A stretch of DNA of 64,000 nt from Triplophysa rosa (taxonomy: Eukaryota > Chordata > Actinopteri > Cypriniformes > Nemacheilidae). Shown here one piece after another: positions 21,576 through 34,718 of the stretch. The stretch lies in contig NC_079900.1 in the NCBI RefSeq assembly GCF_024868665.1, positions 16,839,727 through 16,903,726 on the forward strand, read 5' to 3'. The translations under genes were made by a program, and so were the position numbers. The notes under the pieces were generated by a model. It had not been told where the DNA came from and made no database searches. It was given only the letters and a program-made list of their open reading frames with translations. The number at the start of each line of letters is the position of its first letter. Within the stretch, counting starts at the first letter, position 1.

Positions 21576-24221
21576 AAAATGAGTCTAGAGCCCTGATTTC
21601 TGTCGTTTAAAATGAGCAGCGCATCTACACAACGCAGCTGTACGCATCACGCGCACCCATGGCATTTATAATGATGATCTTTCGGCGCTATATCCTCTAA
21701 TATCCTTATTTAGCGCTAAAAGCACTTCGTTTAACCCTTTCCACATCGCTCTGATCATGCTTCAAGCTACAGCCCTGCACAGGCCTCAAATTTAAGCCCT
21801 GGCCCGGCCCATGTCCGACAGCTTATCAGAATTCTCCGACTGAAGCCCTTCGTCTTTTTTGTACCTCCACATTACACAGGCTGTTGCAGCAATCAAAAAA
21901 GTTTTTAATGGCAAATTATTAATATTTTGTTTGGTTTCTTTATTAAGTTAATTGTGTTTTGAGTATTTTTGTTTGTTGCTCAGGCACAGAATGCAGTTTG
22001 ATTGTCTACCGCGCCAATTTTAATGATTTGAATGCATGATGAGCATGAGTCTGCTTAAATTCCTCCTTTAGCTTCGGCTGACGTCGTAAGAAAAAATTCT
22101 GCAGGTGTACGCCACACGATAACATGCTGCCATGTTACTTGTCAACTTGTCAATATATTTGGTTTGTCAGACATCAAACAGCGCTCCTCAGACCGATTGG
22201 CGTGTACCGCAGGAGAAAGCGTCTGTCATTAATTGCTCTCGTGTTACTTTGATATAAACTGATAGGTCTGCGCAACGCGCGCATAAAGTTGAAAACATCC
22301 ACAAACTTAACATTACTCTGTTGTGCTGAGAGAGTGTGCACTTTTCTTACGGGTTAACTCTAAACAGTCGGCGCATCATAATAATGTATGCATGCTCTGG
22401 TCCGGATAGTAAAGTGATACTGCTGCGGGGGAGTGGGACAATGGCACTGTGAAATAGGCCCGATGCCGGCCCGCGTTTTAATATATGGTAATATATAAAT
22501 TACTTCAACTGTTTAACACTTTTTTGCTTCATTTTTTGATGGCTCATGCTCTACGTGTTTTGACTGTTTGTGAATTCCCACTTTACCATGTGTTGTGCCA
22601 TTTACCATTTATATCAATGGAGCCAATGATTAAATTACTACTATAGCTATTTATTCTTTATAGATTGAGTCACTTAAATTTGCTCTTAAATTGCACCAGA
22701 TTGCAGCATTTACCTTTAAAATATGCACAATTTTATTCCTAGGGAGCAAAATACGTTTAGCCCCCATAGTCTCACAAATTTATGTGGGAAACACTGACTG
22801 TGTCATGCTCAAATTACAATGAATTACTTACCAAGTCATGATTGGTTTGTCTACCGGGTTTAACTGACTTTGTAAATTTGTACGAACGCAGGCAGCAAAC
22901 GGTTTACCCTGATATCAATGTGTAGCAAGCATATTAACAGCTGTACTGTACTTCTGTTACACTGTCTGTGTGAGAACGTTGTCATTAGAGGAACTTAATT
23001 GTACCACCGTACAACCATTAGAGACACACAAATTCATTTCTTGGCTGGGAACTACAGAAACTCATTTAAATCCTTCGTAGGTTTATATAATGCAAATGTC
23101 CCAGATTGTTTTTCAGTCCACGACTGGCATTACGTCTGTCACATTTAGTGACAGTATGTCTACCACATCTAGCGTTTTGTCAACATTTTGTCATTGCAGC
23201 TTTCATTGAGCTGCTGAATGTGAAACAGGTTTGGCTCACACTGGCTAAGCGATGCCTCTTTGTGTCAATAAAAGTATTCTTAGTCAAAACGCCCCGGAGA
23301 GAGTTGCGTATTTGCATTTCATTTGTTTGATGATGTATCCTAATAGGCACTTCATTGTCCATCATACACACAGTCACTCTTTGGCATTGTTTGATTTCAA
23401 TAAAATTGCCATAATGTGTCCAATCACAATCTCTCCCATTGCCTATAGGGATAAAAAAGCGAACGGCATATCACATCCTGATTGAACAACAATCAAACCA
23501 CTGATGAAATGCCACGCGCGTTGCCGTTCTCATGCATTTGTTATTGGACAAATATGATGATGGTTTATATGTGCAGTAAATGAGCGGTGATGCTCAGACC
23601 GCACAGTAATTTAGATGAATGTCGGTCATTTGTGCCCGAAGATCAATTAGGCTACTGCAATGTTTGGTAATCTGTGGTGATATTTAAAAGGACATGGATG
23701 TTAACATTTAAATGATGTGGATCAGAAAGCCTGCGGCAACATGGAGCAACGCATTGCCCGACAACGGAAACGCAAGAATGAGCAGATATTTGTCCACATT
23801 ATGGCAACAATTACATCTTCTGCAGACATGATTAACATGATTATCACGACCCTGTTGACACATGTGCATGTATAGTGCGAATCTGGAATTAGAGATGGTT
23901 CATCAAACAACATTTCACTATCCACTGATATTTCAGTCAATGGTCTTATACTGACACTCCGAATCAGCCCCATCTGCATGAGCAAGAGTGGTGAGGCATA
24001 AAGATGAACATAACCATAGAATGACCATAGAATCCATCTATTAAAGTATCAGCAAGAGTTAACAGATCATTCTGTCTGCTCCGTTGGATCTGGTCGCGTG
24101 TGATGCTGAACTGTACCTCTAGAGCTCTGTAAAATTACTCTTGGATCAGATAAATAAGAAAACACCAAGTTTGTAAAAGAGAAGTAGCATAGAGATGTGT
24201 TCCTGAAAGTTGTTCAGTTTT
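21576..24221. other. Gene-free stretch with scattered repeat ends
   Basis: No gene recognised. GTGGGAAACACTG at 22784-22796 is the inverted form of the transposon end at 10956 and 11255. The words CCTGCACAGGCCTC near 21776 and GGCCCGATGCCGGCCCG near 22457 suggest pieces of another transposon whose limits I cannot define. Confidence 0.4.
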
Positions 24222-24282
24222 GCGGCAATCTGTATCTTTTGCCTCTCTATTGCCATCTCTGTTTCAAACATGAAACTGCAGG
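24222..24282 (+). repeat. Short dispersed repeat (same as 3791-3849)
   Basis: It shares CTTTTGCCTCTCTATTG and CATCTCTGTTT and the terminal TGCAGG with the segment at 3791-3849, same orientation. The family is unknown. Confidence 0.5.
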
Positions 24283-24370
24283 AGACATATCTATACAATA
24301 TCTCTTGAAGTAAATATTTTAGCAGAATCATACCATTCAGGTCAACTTATTCAAACTTATAACTTACAAG

Positions 24371-25088
24371 TAGGGCTGTCGCGATTATTAAATAATCGTC
24401 TCATCGCGATTGTTTGACCTCATCGCGATGGTTTCAGATCATCGCAATTATTGCACATCTCTATAGAAGACACTAGGGGGAGCTGTAGTGCATCTGCATA
24501 TTGCATATTTTAGTGTATATATTGTTACTAAAGCATGGTAATACTTGTAAAATGTACCACCACAACACAATCACTTAAAACAACTAAAACATATACAAAT
24601 TACCTGCAGTACAATTTAATAGCAAATCTCAGTGTGAAAACCAGTCCACCAAAATTTCATTAACATACAAGTAAAATGTTATTGTAGTCTTGCAAGTGAG
24701 ATAAAAACTAGAACTAGAACTAGACTAGAAGCTTTTCTATGACTGATAGTATTTTAATGGTGGCTTCAATTCACACCTGATCAATTTACTTAATTTACAA
24801 GTATTTGGCGGTTGTATTATTGACAGGTAAAAGCCTAAACCTTAAATATATGATGACCCAATTTTTTCCGATGTATTTCCAAGAAAAAAACATAGTCTTG
24901 TATTCAGAACAATATGGTCGTTTCAATCGCTGAATCAAAAATGTATGAGAATTAAATGTCAAAGCTCAAAAACAGGCAATTAATCGGCATAATCGTCAAA
25001 GCCCTAAAACAGACAATTAATCGGCATAATCGCAATGATTTATTAGACAATTAATCGTCAATCAAATTTCATAATCGTGACAGCCCTA
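24371..25088 (+). mobile_element. hAT element family 1, copy 3
   Basis: The 718-bp element starts TAGGGCTGTCGCGATTAT and ends ATAATCGTGACAGCCCTA, flanked by the perfect 8-bp target duplication CTTACAAG at 24363-24370 and 25089-25096. It has subterminal CATCGCGAT repeats at one end and AATTAATCGGCAT and AATCG repeats at the other, like copies 1 and 2. It has no transposase frame. Its intact middle shows what copy 1 looked like before the insertion at 15043. Confidence 0.95.
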
Positions 25089-25188
25089 CTTACAAGCATT
25101 TTTATAATCTTATAAGCTTGTATATCGAAGTAAAGGACACTGAAACTAGCTATGTATTTTCAACCAAAAAAGTTACGTATTGGCTGCC

Positions 25189-25481
25189 TTAAAGGGATAG
25201 TTCACCCCCTATAAAGTCTGTCATCATTTATTCAGCATTATGTCATTTAAAACCTGGTTTATGGCTTTCTTCTGTGGAACACAGAAACATATTTTGAGAA
25301 AAGCCTCATTGGTTCTGCGTCCATACAATGGAAGTCAATAAGGGCCAATGTTGTTTGGTTACCAACATTCTTTAAAATATATTTTGTGTTCTGCAGATGA
25401 AAGATATTCATACAGGTTTGAAATTATATTATGGTGAGAAATGATGAAAGAATTTTCATTTTGGGTTAACTATCCCTTTAA
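25189..25481. mobile_element. TTAA foldback MITE, full length
   Basis: TTAAAGGGATAGTTCACCC and GGTTAACTATCCCTTTAA bound a 293-bp element with the family's internal inverted blocks (TTCTGTGGAACACAGA and TTGTGTTCTGCAGATGAAAG). TTAA stands at both ends. Non-coding. Confidence 0.85.
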
Positions 25482-27143
25482 ATCGAATAAACAAGTACAG
25501 CAGGTGAAATTATATAATTTCATTATTGGATGAGCTATTACTTCAAGTTTCTTAAGAACATGTTGCTTAAACAAGGTAATTGTTACAATTATGGCACATT
25601 TGAAGGCATTGCATCTTAACATCTTAGGTTCAGATGATATACTGTACTTACTTCAAGTAATTAAGTAAATGAATTAAAATCAGAAAGACGTGCAAACCGT
25701 TGCCTTGTTTCTGTGAGTTCTTATGAACTCCTCATTTTCTACAGTGCACAGAGCTCATTTAAACCGTTATAATTAAATGTGAGCACAGTCCCTTGCCATC
25801 TGAAATTGGGATCATGATGTCACAGGGTTCAGGTCAGACTGTTAGCGACCTGCACACTCTGGTCACAAATCAACCACCTGCCACCGTGCGCCCCGGTGTC
25901 CGCCACAGCTGGCAAAGTCACACGGCCTCCTTACCTCCCATGTCCTGTCAAGCTCATTTTCATAATGCCCCGCCACAACAGAGCACACAGGCTGCCTTTA
26001 TGACCCTGGATTGGGTTCTACAGCCATCACCCACCAACATCCTGCTTAATGGAAGCCTAGGAATGTCACGGATCACACGATTGGTAAAGGATTTCTTTCC
26101 TTTTAGACTGATTACATATGAGACATGTTCAAATCAAATTTCAAGTCTCGGGGAAAGCAGTTTAGTCCTTTAGTGATGATACTGAGCTTTAAGTGAAAGT
26201 AGAGACACTGATCTCATTGCTACCCACCTGTTACCCCCAGCTGACATCCAAGGGGGCCTCAAGAAGACTTATATTTAGAGACGAGCATTAAAATACATTG
26301 TAAAAACTTAAAAGCAAGATATGTATTATTATTTGATATATACATTATCATTTATGTATAAAGGTTTTTCCCTTTATTGTAAAGCTATAAAATATTTTAT
26401 TGGGTAGAATTTTTTAGTTTTTGTGAGTCGGAGGGTGGCCTTTGAAGTCAAAAAGATTGAGAACCCCTTTTGTAACCCATTAGGTTCTCTTTTGAGGGCT
26501 CAATGAGTGTGTTTACATGCACAAAATAAACAGATATGTATCAAAAATCAGCTTATAAAAGAAACCTGTTTACATGCATATCAATAAACCGGCTACACAG
26601 AAAATCGCATTTACGTGGAAGTTTGAGACTTGCCAGGTTTCTCGCGTGCAATGACATCACCATTGATTGTCTGTCTAGTAATTAAAAATGACGCAGGAAA
26701 TCATCAGAAGTTGTATTTTTATATCTCTTCTCATATCCGCAGTACCTGCAATACCATCAGTATTTTGCTGTTTCTACATCGACTGCGCAGAAAGAAAACT
26801 GAGAGAAAACCGGCAAAGGCGTTTCCATGCAACACGAAATCGGAGTAATGGTAAAAAAATTACCTCTGCCGAGCTTTCCCGATAAAAGAAAATCGTTTTG
26901 TGTGTTTACTTGTCCTTAGACGTTATCAGCTTATAAGCATAATAAGAGTAAGACTGTGCGCACGCACGCACTCAGTATCAGCTGTCTAAAAACCTGGTAT
27001 ATCAACCCCAATCTATTTATCATATGAGATGTACAATATAGGCAGACAAAATAAAACATTACGAAGGAAATGCACTTCAAGATTTGTTTACGCAAGTCCT
27101 GAATTTACCTAATGAAGCATAAAAAGAAAATAATAGATCCAAT
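25482..27143. other. Gene-free stretch; transposon-like from 26508
   Basis: The GC-richer block at 25790-26060 contains a 126-codon open frame (25793-26173) that I do not recognise; it may be a conserved non-coding element instead. From 26508 (GTGTGTTTACATGCAC) the sequence has repeated TTTACATGCA and TTTACGTGGAAGTTT words like those of the transposon at 27144, so an old relative probably fills part of 26508-27143. Confidence 0.4.
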
Positions 27144-27709
27144 GACTACGTTTACATGTGCACCAATAATGCGATTATTTTCAATAATCGGAGTAACATG
27201 TTTACATGACATGAGAACACTTCTTTGCTCCCGTTTACGTGGAAGTTTTATGAGTATGATTATTTGCTATAATACACAGCACAAACAATGATCTCAAATA
27301 CAGTAGGTGTGTTACTGGCTAGTTTATAATATATTCGCCTCAAATGCAAAACACCATTATGTGGAAGTATCTTATATTATTTGGCAACGTGATGAATATA
27401 GCAATATGATGGGAAATGCCTCCGCAACGTTGGTGTCATCGCGTTCGCGTTGTTTTAGTGTAAAGATAAAGAGCAAAGACTACTGACAGTGAGTTGTGTT
27501 AACGGTAAAACTTTAGACTGCCGTGTTTACCATGAATTTGCGCTTAAGATGCATGACATGCATGATATACTTCGATTATGCTTACGGCGATTATGAGCTT
27601 AATCACATTATTTCAATCGAATGATTGCGTTTACATGAGGTAAAGTGCAATCGCAGTATTGCCAAAATCCTATTATAATCGCATTATTGGGGCGCATGTA
27701 AACGTAGTC
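27144..27709. mobile_element. Non-autonomous DNA transposon, GACTACGTTTACATG ends
   Basis: Terminal inverted repeats of about 36 bp differ at only a few positions: GACTACGTTTACATGTGC at the left, and its near complement GCGCATGTAAACGTAGTC at the right, each followed inward by an AATAATGCGATTAT word. A 3-bp direct repeat AAT flanks the element. A 3-bp duplication is typical of PIF/Harbinger elements, though their usual target is TWA, so the class is tentative. No transposase frame. Confidence 0.75.
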
Positions 27710-29454
27710 AATGTTATCTAGACTATGAGAATGCCAATTCAATCTGAGAAATGCCCATTCAGTGGCAGATGGATGACACTGAAATCATGTGCCAAATGTT
27801 TATGCAGAATACCTCAAATAAGAGAAAACAAGTGCAGTAGTGCACCAAAATATACTGGATTTTTTTTTTAAATCAACAATTATTATGTATTATCATTATC
27901 ATGATTTGTTGATTGCACCAGAATCTGAATACTTTTGTATAACAAGCAGTAAATTGTATAGTTGTACTATTAAACGGTATATGCAACACTGAAAGTATCC
28001 TGAAAATATTGTTTTAGTGATAAATTAGTATTAGCATATGTTGTTTATGAAATTGTAATTGCACGAGTATGAGTATGGAATTTTATTTATTATACTACAC
28101 CATGCCAGTGGCATTGTTTGGGTTTATTTTATAATAATGACTATTATCTTTTACGAATGTATTGTTATTCTACTTTTCTACAATTTTATAAATCCTGTAC
28201 TTCACTACACTGAAAACAAAGACACTGTATCATGTCAAGTCAAACGAGCAATTGGTTTCAATTTGAAAGCACAAAGCTTCACTGAGGCTCGTGTTCACAT
28301 AGATCACGTTGGCAAATCGCAGGCAAATCCGCTTCCACTGATCTCGACATTCAAAGCACGGCGCGTGTTTGCATAGCAGGAGTGAAGAAATGTAAATGAC
28401 TCCAGCATTTCACCAGATTCAGATGACAGATTGCCTATGGAGTCGTGGGGTCATATATTAAAGAGGGAAATAATGATTACATTGACAATAATCCGCCAGC
28501 ACGTAAAAATGCTGAGTGTATAAAATAATCATTCCACTCTATACAGAGGCATTTGGCAGGAGGTTGAGCCCTGTACTCCCAGCCTTTCTTTTTTAAATAA
28601 GAATTTCAGCGCTCGGGCTAATGGGCGGCTCTGCAATTTTATGATCCCGGTGATTAAAGTGGCTTTCGGCACCAATTCCCTTTTGAATGTCACTGTGCCA
28701 ATCTCAGCGTGGTGGCGGCACAGCTCGCTTCAACAGGTGTTTCCTGCTTCGGCTCCACTGAACGCTGTGCTTTTGCTCTTTTAGCCCACCGAGAAACTTC
28801 AGCTGATAACAACTGTGTTATTGTGAAACCGAAGTCTGGTTCCCATGCTGCTCTTCACATGTGTCCAGTGTCCAAACACATTTCGGGCGACCTACTTATC
28901 AGCACTAAATGGGTTCTTTCAATGTGTTTATCGCAAAGAAAACAGTGAAGGGTCAGAACATATTTGCCCATGTTAATTTTCAACATAAAGTGATTCTAAA
29001 AAAAACGACATCAGCGCGAGAATGCCTCTGACAGCCTCCAAACAAATTGTGGAGGATTTGTGTTGTGTAATCAATAGTAGTGTGGGTGGGAATGCTGAAA
29101 TATTAAGAAACGCACGTATAATACATATGCACAGTTCATTTGCCTTGCCTCTGTTTTGAACAGAATACATCTGTGTTTATGTCCTCAAGCCAACCAGGAT
29201 GAACAGTGGTGCCATTTTCAATTTCAACAAAATATTCTTCCAAAACATGTTGGCTTATCTTTTTGAAGTCTACCAAAGAACGTTGTAATGGCTAGGAAGA
29301 ACATTGCCCTACTTATTGTAAAGTCATAATAATCCACAAACTTTTAATAGTTTATTATACAAAGAAACCTATGTTCAATTACTAGTTGCATTTTTCAATA
29401 ATAATAGTAATACACAGTTCCTCCACCAAGTAAAAGAGGCTTATCAAGCAACTA
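27710..29454. other. Gene-free stretch, possible conserved non-coding DNA
   Basis: No gene recognised. The segment at about 28400-28740 has the look of a regulatory conserved element: even base composition, no repeat words, and homeodomain- and SOX-like words such as ATAATGATTACATTGACAATAA. This is inference only. Confidence 0.4.
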
Positions 29455-29701
29455 GGGATAGGGATAGCCCCCCTAAAAATGAAAATTCTGTCATTATTAG
29501 TTCTGGGGGACCATTGACTACCATAGTAGTTTTCTTTCCTACTATGGAAGTCAATAGTGCCCCAGAACTGTTTGCTTTCAAACATTCTTCCAAATATCTT
29601 TCATTGTGTTCAGCAGAACAGAATTTACACCGGGTTTGGAGCAACGTGAGGGTGAGTAAATGATGACAGAATTTTCATTTTTGGGTGAACTATCCCTTTA
29701 A
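29455..29701. mobile_element. TTAA foldback MITE, left end decayed
   Basis: The right end GGTGAACTATCCCTTTAA and the inverted internal blocks (ATGAAAATTCTGTCAT and ATGACAGAATTTTCAT) are intact. The left end has degraded to GGGATAGCCCCCCTAAAA without TTAA. Confidence 0.8.
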
Positions 29702-32700
29702 TAATGAATTTGGGTAGTTCTGGTCCTTCAGGTTAATTGTCCAAGCAGTGTTCCAAAAGTGTTGACATGACACTGATGTTTCACTGTTTTTATAAGAAGG
29801 TTTGTCCGTGTTTTGTGCATTCCAGACTAGAGTACGCGAGCGGCGTGGGGCGGGGAGCAGATCTGTGATTTTTCTCTCATCAGCATGTGCGAAGCAAGGA
29901 TCTGGAACATGAATCTGTTCTCAGTCATATGTGACGCTCAATCACTTCTGTAAGCAGCTCTGCATAAGAGCGTTTGCTTAATGTCATAATTGTCAATTAA
30001 CAATTACAAAGCCAAAAATAAAAAATATGGAGTGGAGCTGGAGCCGAGTGATGGCATAAATTTTGCAAAGACAGTCCTGTCGATTTAACATCGGACCACA
30101 TACAGTAAGATTAGTTTAAATTTCCAGGCAAATATGTTGCTTTTATCACTGCTTATAAAAGTTTTGAAACACATCTGAGCTTAAATGATAAAAGCATTGA
30201 AACTGCTCCAAGAATCTTTTGACTCTCAAACCCTCAAATAAAGTGAAATTTAAATTTGATCCCCACACAAAAACTAAAGCTGTTTAGATCTTAAAGGTCA
30301 ATGCATGCTACTTTTCAGACTAGTAAGTTAGCAAAGCCCCATTGTGTAGGCCGAATGGTACACATCTTGTGTCTATTATACACAATAGCTGAAAGTGTGC
30401 CAGCTGAACCTCAGCAATTAGCTTATTAGCTAACATATGGACGTCCCTATAAACAGAAGTACTGTTACTACTCAAAGACTTTTATTGTTGCGCCGCATTC
30501 CAAGCCTGCCAAGTATCGCAACAGGTGACTGCACTCTTTAAAACGGTCTCTAATGTCAGATAAAATTATAACAAATTAAAAACTTTTGAAATTGACTGAA
30601 AGATGGAGGCTGAGCTTATTTTAAAGTCACCCTCCAACATTACTGTTATCTCAACTGAATCTGATGATTGTGAGTTATTGAAACACTGTCTGGAAGCCTT
30701 TACCCCTGTACATTTAAAAGACACGAGGACACAATTTATACCAGTGTAAATCAACTTCGGTCCGATCAAAATCAAAGATCTGTTTTGCCCAATTCTATCC
30801 AGATATTCAAAGAATAATGAATCTCTGAAACACGTTTCTCTCTTAGAAATATTGTGTCTAGTCAATACAGCGATCAATCGTTGTACGAGTCAGTCTTTTC
30901 AGAGACTCCATCTCTTTGTGTGTGCTTTTCATACAAAAGTTTCAATAAAAAAACTTCAGAATCCTAAACATTTGAGTACTTTACAGTTTCTTCAAATAAC
31001 ACAATCAGGCTCTCAAACAGGGTTGTGTCCCAATATTGACATCCAGTCAACAAGGCCTGTTGTGCGGTACCTTTTTTGTTTTAGCAATTTAGCAATATAT
31101 TTATTAACTTTTATAGTGGAGATCAATCCCTTATTAAAAGCCCATGTCCAAAATTGTAATGTTCATTCCCAGAGGATACACTCTATACTTGCAGAAATGC
31201 TTCAAAAAAGCTCCTGTGATTCAATTGAAACAACCGAGTTCATTTTATTTCTATTTAAAGAATCGATGCACAAGTTTAGTTTGTATTAAATCTTTTTTTT
31301 TGTATAATTTGATGAAGTTCTCTGACACATGTAACAACATGCCACTTCAGATAACATTAGTGACTCAGATCTGCAGAGATGTTTTGCTTGATGAGTCGTT
31401 TGGGGATTAAAACCTTCCACAAAATTAATCCTTGCATTTCCACCGTCAACTCAACAATGAGTGTTTACTCAAAGGTTAAAAGCTTTACTGTGCTTTGATG
31501 GACTTATATTAATAACAGGAATGATGTCATAAAATGAGGTGATAAAGCTAAAGACAGGCGGCTGGAATTAGGAGACAACGTCTACTGATTTTACTTAATT
31601 AAAGAAGTAAATTTCAATGTAGCTCTTCTCAGGCCAGCTTGTTCTCACTAAATACCTGTTTAAACTCCTAGTATTTTTACTTTACATTCCTGCTGATGTA
31701 TGCATTCTGATATTCTGTTTAACCCTGTTTCATTTTCAAATGTATAAAGTCCAATTCATTTTCCATTTCATTACATCTGAACCCGTAATGTTAAGCAGCA
31801 ATCAATCTGACTCTTGATTTGAAATGCATCTAAATCTTGAGATTGATCATAACACAGTTCATATTTAAAGTGATGAACTTGAGCAAAAACACACAACTAA
31901 AGTATTAAACGTTTTAGTTCATTTCTACAATCTTTTCTATAAAAATACTATAACTACAAATACATGAAAGTCTTAAATATACTCTACAACCCATAATAAT
32001 AACATAAGAGTTTCACACTACATCATTGAATGGTTTTGTATGATGTATCTCTAGTTTCTCGTCACTAAAAGAAACCCTCTAGTCGTAGTCATGCACTTAA
32101 CTGCCATAAATATTTTTCAAGCTGATTATATCGTGTATACTGGTATTAAACTGTTTTACATTATTTAAGTGCATATTAAGTTTGCTAAATGTTTCTCCAC
32201 ATAAAAATTACATTTTTGAGACGTGATTTTAACTGTCAAATCTGGTCACAGAGAGTAACTCGCTTCACAGTTAGCTGAAAACGCAATCAAACTTTTTAAC
32301 AAGAAGTGAAATAATGCCTAATTTGTCTCATCTCACTCCGTGAAAAACAATTCATAATTTCATTAACCTTTTTGGAAACACCGGACGTGATTATTAACCT
32401 TCATCGCATGAAAGAGATGGAATTCGCGTTAAGCGGCACAGCCACGATTCGTCATTCGGGGCATTACTCATCATTTTAATTTAGAGGATAGGAGGCCATT
32501 TTTCAACTCTGACATGAATTACTACGTGGTATCCTTCACCTGGACAAGCTGGCAGCATTGCGCAGCTGTGCGACGAATGGCAGCTCATGCATTACATGTA
32601 CACACGATGATTTGTGTGCGAATCAATAATCAAAATGAGCGCAGTCAAGAAATCACATGGAGTTGAGTCGAGGAAGATCCTTCTGATACAGAAAAAAAAC

Positions 32701-33949
32701 TTTTTTTGAAGAGGCTGATTGCACAGATGGTGAGGAAATGAAATATAAAGTTTACAGGCATAAATAAGTAGTACGGATTTGTGTGCTGGCACAGCTAACA
32801 GATTATATGCAGGGCGCAGGCACTTGCTCGTGGAATAAACTGCATTTACCTGCACAATGCTCTGGCACAAACATCATTAGCCCGGAGACCTTTCTCGGAG
32901 CGCAGCACTGGATTGTGCACCTGCTACAGCTCGACAAACTCCCCCTCTGCCCCAGTGTTTGGTTTTAAGGGCACTGTGGTCTTCTGCCAGACCCAAGAAG
33001 CCAGAAAATTCAACTGCCAGTTTATGATTTGAGGCGAATATGCTAAAAGATTTGCCAGGTATTTTATGCAACAGTATGAGAGTGCCCAGTGCATTTTTAG
33101 ACTATAATGGGCTTTTCATCGAAATATAAACTGACTATACAATAAAAAGTATAGCCGCTTTCAATCTCAAAATAAAAATGGCAGCCGTCTTGACATTCTA
33201 CAACACTCATCTCAACAGTTAAGATTTTTGTGCTGAATAAAACAGAAAGGTTCAAAAGTCAACCTCGTCCCACTGTGCTAGCTCCGATAAAGCGGTTGGC
33301 TCCTCAATTCAGATCAATAATATCTAGCCCATTCCCAGAACAGTGCTGGGAGCTCTCCAAACATCAAAGACCTTGACTTGGGAAAGGGCTGACACTGCAT
33401 GCACCTCCGCAACTTTGCTGAACCTTTCGAAATTAAATAAAGTATATAAAGTTTGAAGCATGCAATAAATTCTGCAACCGTGAGTTAGGTTAACTACACA
33501 CCTCCACAAGAAAGACTGTTATGTCTGCTTTAGCATTTATGGTCCGTGCGCCCTCTTTAGTGCTCCTTTCCTTATACCTAGTTAATAAGTAACCTCAGCT
33601 GTGTAGAGTGTAGACTTTGGAGCGTCGCTCAGACAGCATTTATGATATGTACGCATAATATATCGATCATTCAACAAAGCGTTAAGATATGAGGTATTTC
33701 ATCACTCAGTGTGAGAGGAATATACCGTAAGTGAATGTGTTGGCTATAGTGACAGGGACTTATCTCTAGCGAGCGGTTATCTTGAGAACGTTGTGAGGAG
33801 GAAACATAAAACTCCATCACACCTGAGTGCTGAGTAAATGTGATAGTTTAATCTGAGAATGGGCATGTTTTGTGTTGTCTTGAGAATTCACAACACACTT
33901 TCACTTGCAGCTCAAAGCCAGTTTAGGCTTTCGTTTTACGCATTTCTAT
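29702..33949. other. Gene-free stretch, nothing certain
   Basis: Several open frames (for example 30852-31289, 145 codons) occur in AT-rich DNA and show no domain. The segment 32340-33060 is GC-richer, repeat-free and contains words such as ATTACTCATCATTTTAATT, so it is a candidate conserved non-coding element. No splice-bounded coding exon could be recognised. Confidence 0.4.
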
Positions 33950-34718
33950 TAGGGCTGTGCAAAAATATTGATACATGTAACTATCGCAATATTTTTTTTT
34001 TCGATAGTGATACCTCTACTATCAATATATATTTTTTAAATCATGTCATATACATACGGCCAAAAGTAAGTGGAAGCGAGCATGGCGAAAAATATAAGAA
34101 CGCTTGGAGCTCTCAGAGCTAATGTGTGCGTGTGCTTTGGTTTTCAAAATAAGTCATGGAGTAATGAGTTATATAAAATAATGCTGTTTGTAGGCTTCAC
34201 AAGTCATGACACAAGTCACTTGGCTACTGCCGTGCATTAGACAAAAAGTTTATTAAGAAAAGTAACAATGACATTTATTGTGCTTTCACGGATGTGACAC
34301 CAGCGCATTTACAGCACGGATGAACCAGGGGTTTTATACTGCCCATGATCAGTGTTTTAACTGTAATGCACCACAACAGCCAAGTGACTTGCGTGAGCCA
34401 CCTTATTCCCCTGTGCTACCCACTTGAGGGGCGCAATCCACAGTTTGAGAACCCAAACCTCTGATCTAAAGGTCCATGCATCACACATCATGGCCACTCT
34501 GCAGGGGTAAGGGATGTTTTTACACTTATCCTTACAGAAAACCCCCGGTGGTGAACAGCATGTTGTATTTCTAGCTCTACTTTTTACATTTTCTATTTAA
34601 AGTATTGCAATATATCGCAAATGTGTATCGTATCGAAATACATAGCAATATATTGTATCGTGACCCATCTATCGTGATATGTATCGTATCGGGAGGCACT
34701 TGCCAATACACAGCCCTA
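33950..34718. mobile_element. hAT element, TAGGGCTGTGCAA ends
   Basis: Ends are TAGGGCTGTGCAAAAAT and ATACACAGCCCTA, with GATA/TATC-rich subterminal repeats (TATCGCAATAT, GTATCGTATCG). Flanking octamers ATTTCTAT and ATTTATAT agree at 7 of 8 positions, as for a slightly aged hAT target duplication. No transposase frame. The middle (about 34060-34580) has no such repeats and may be a separate insertion; GTTTGAGAACCC near 34444 resembles another hAT end. Confidence 0.8.

Noticed and set aside
11255..22796. Possible 11.5-kb element between inverted CAGTGTTTCCCAC ends
   Set aside because: The ends are inverted, but the span contains many unrelated elements, no target duplication was seen, and the terminal word occurs a third time at 10956.
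25793..26173. 126-codon open frame in a GC-richer block
   Set aside because: No similarity to any domain I know; the block may be conserved non-coding DNA. Left as uncertain rather than called a gene.
30852..31289. 145-codon open frame
   Set aside because: AT-rich, no recognisable motif, no splice context; expected by chance in a window of this size.
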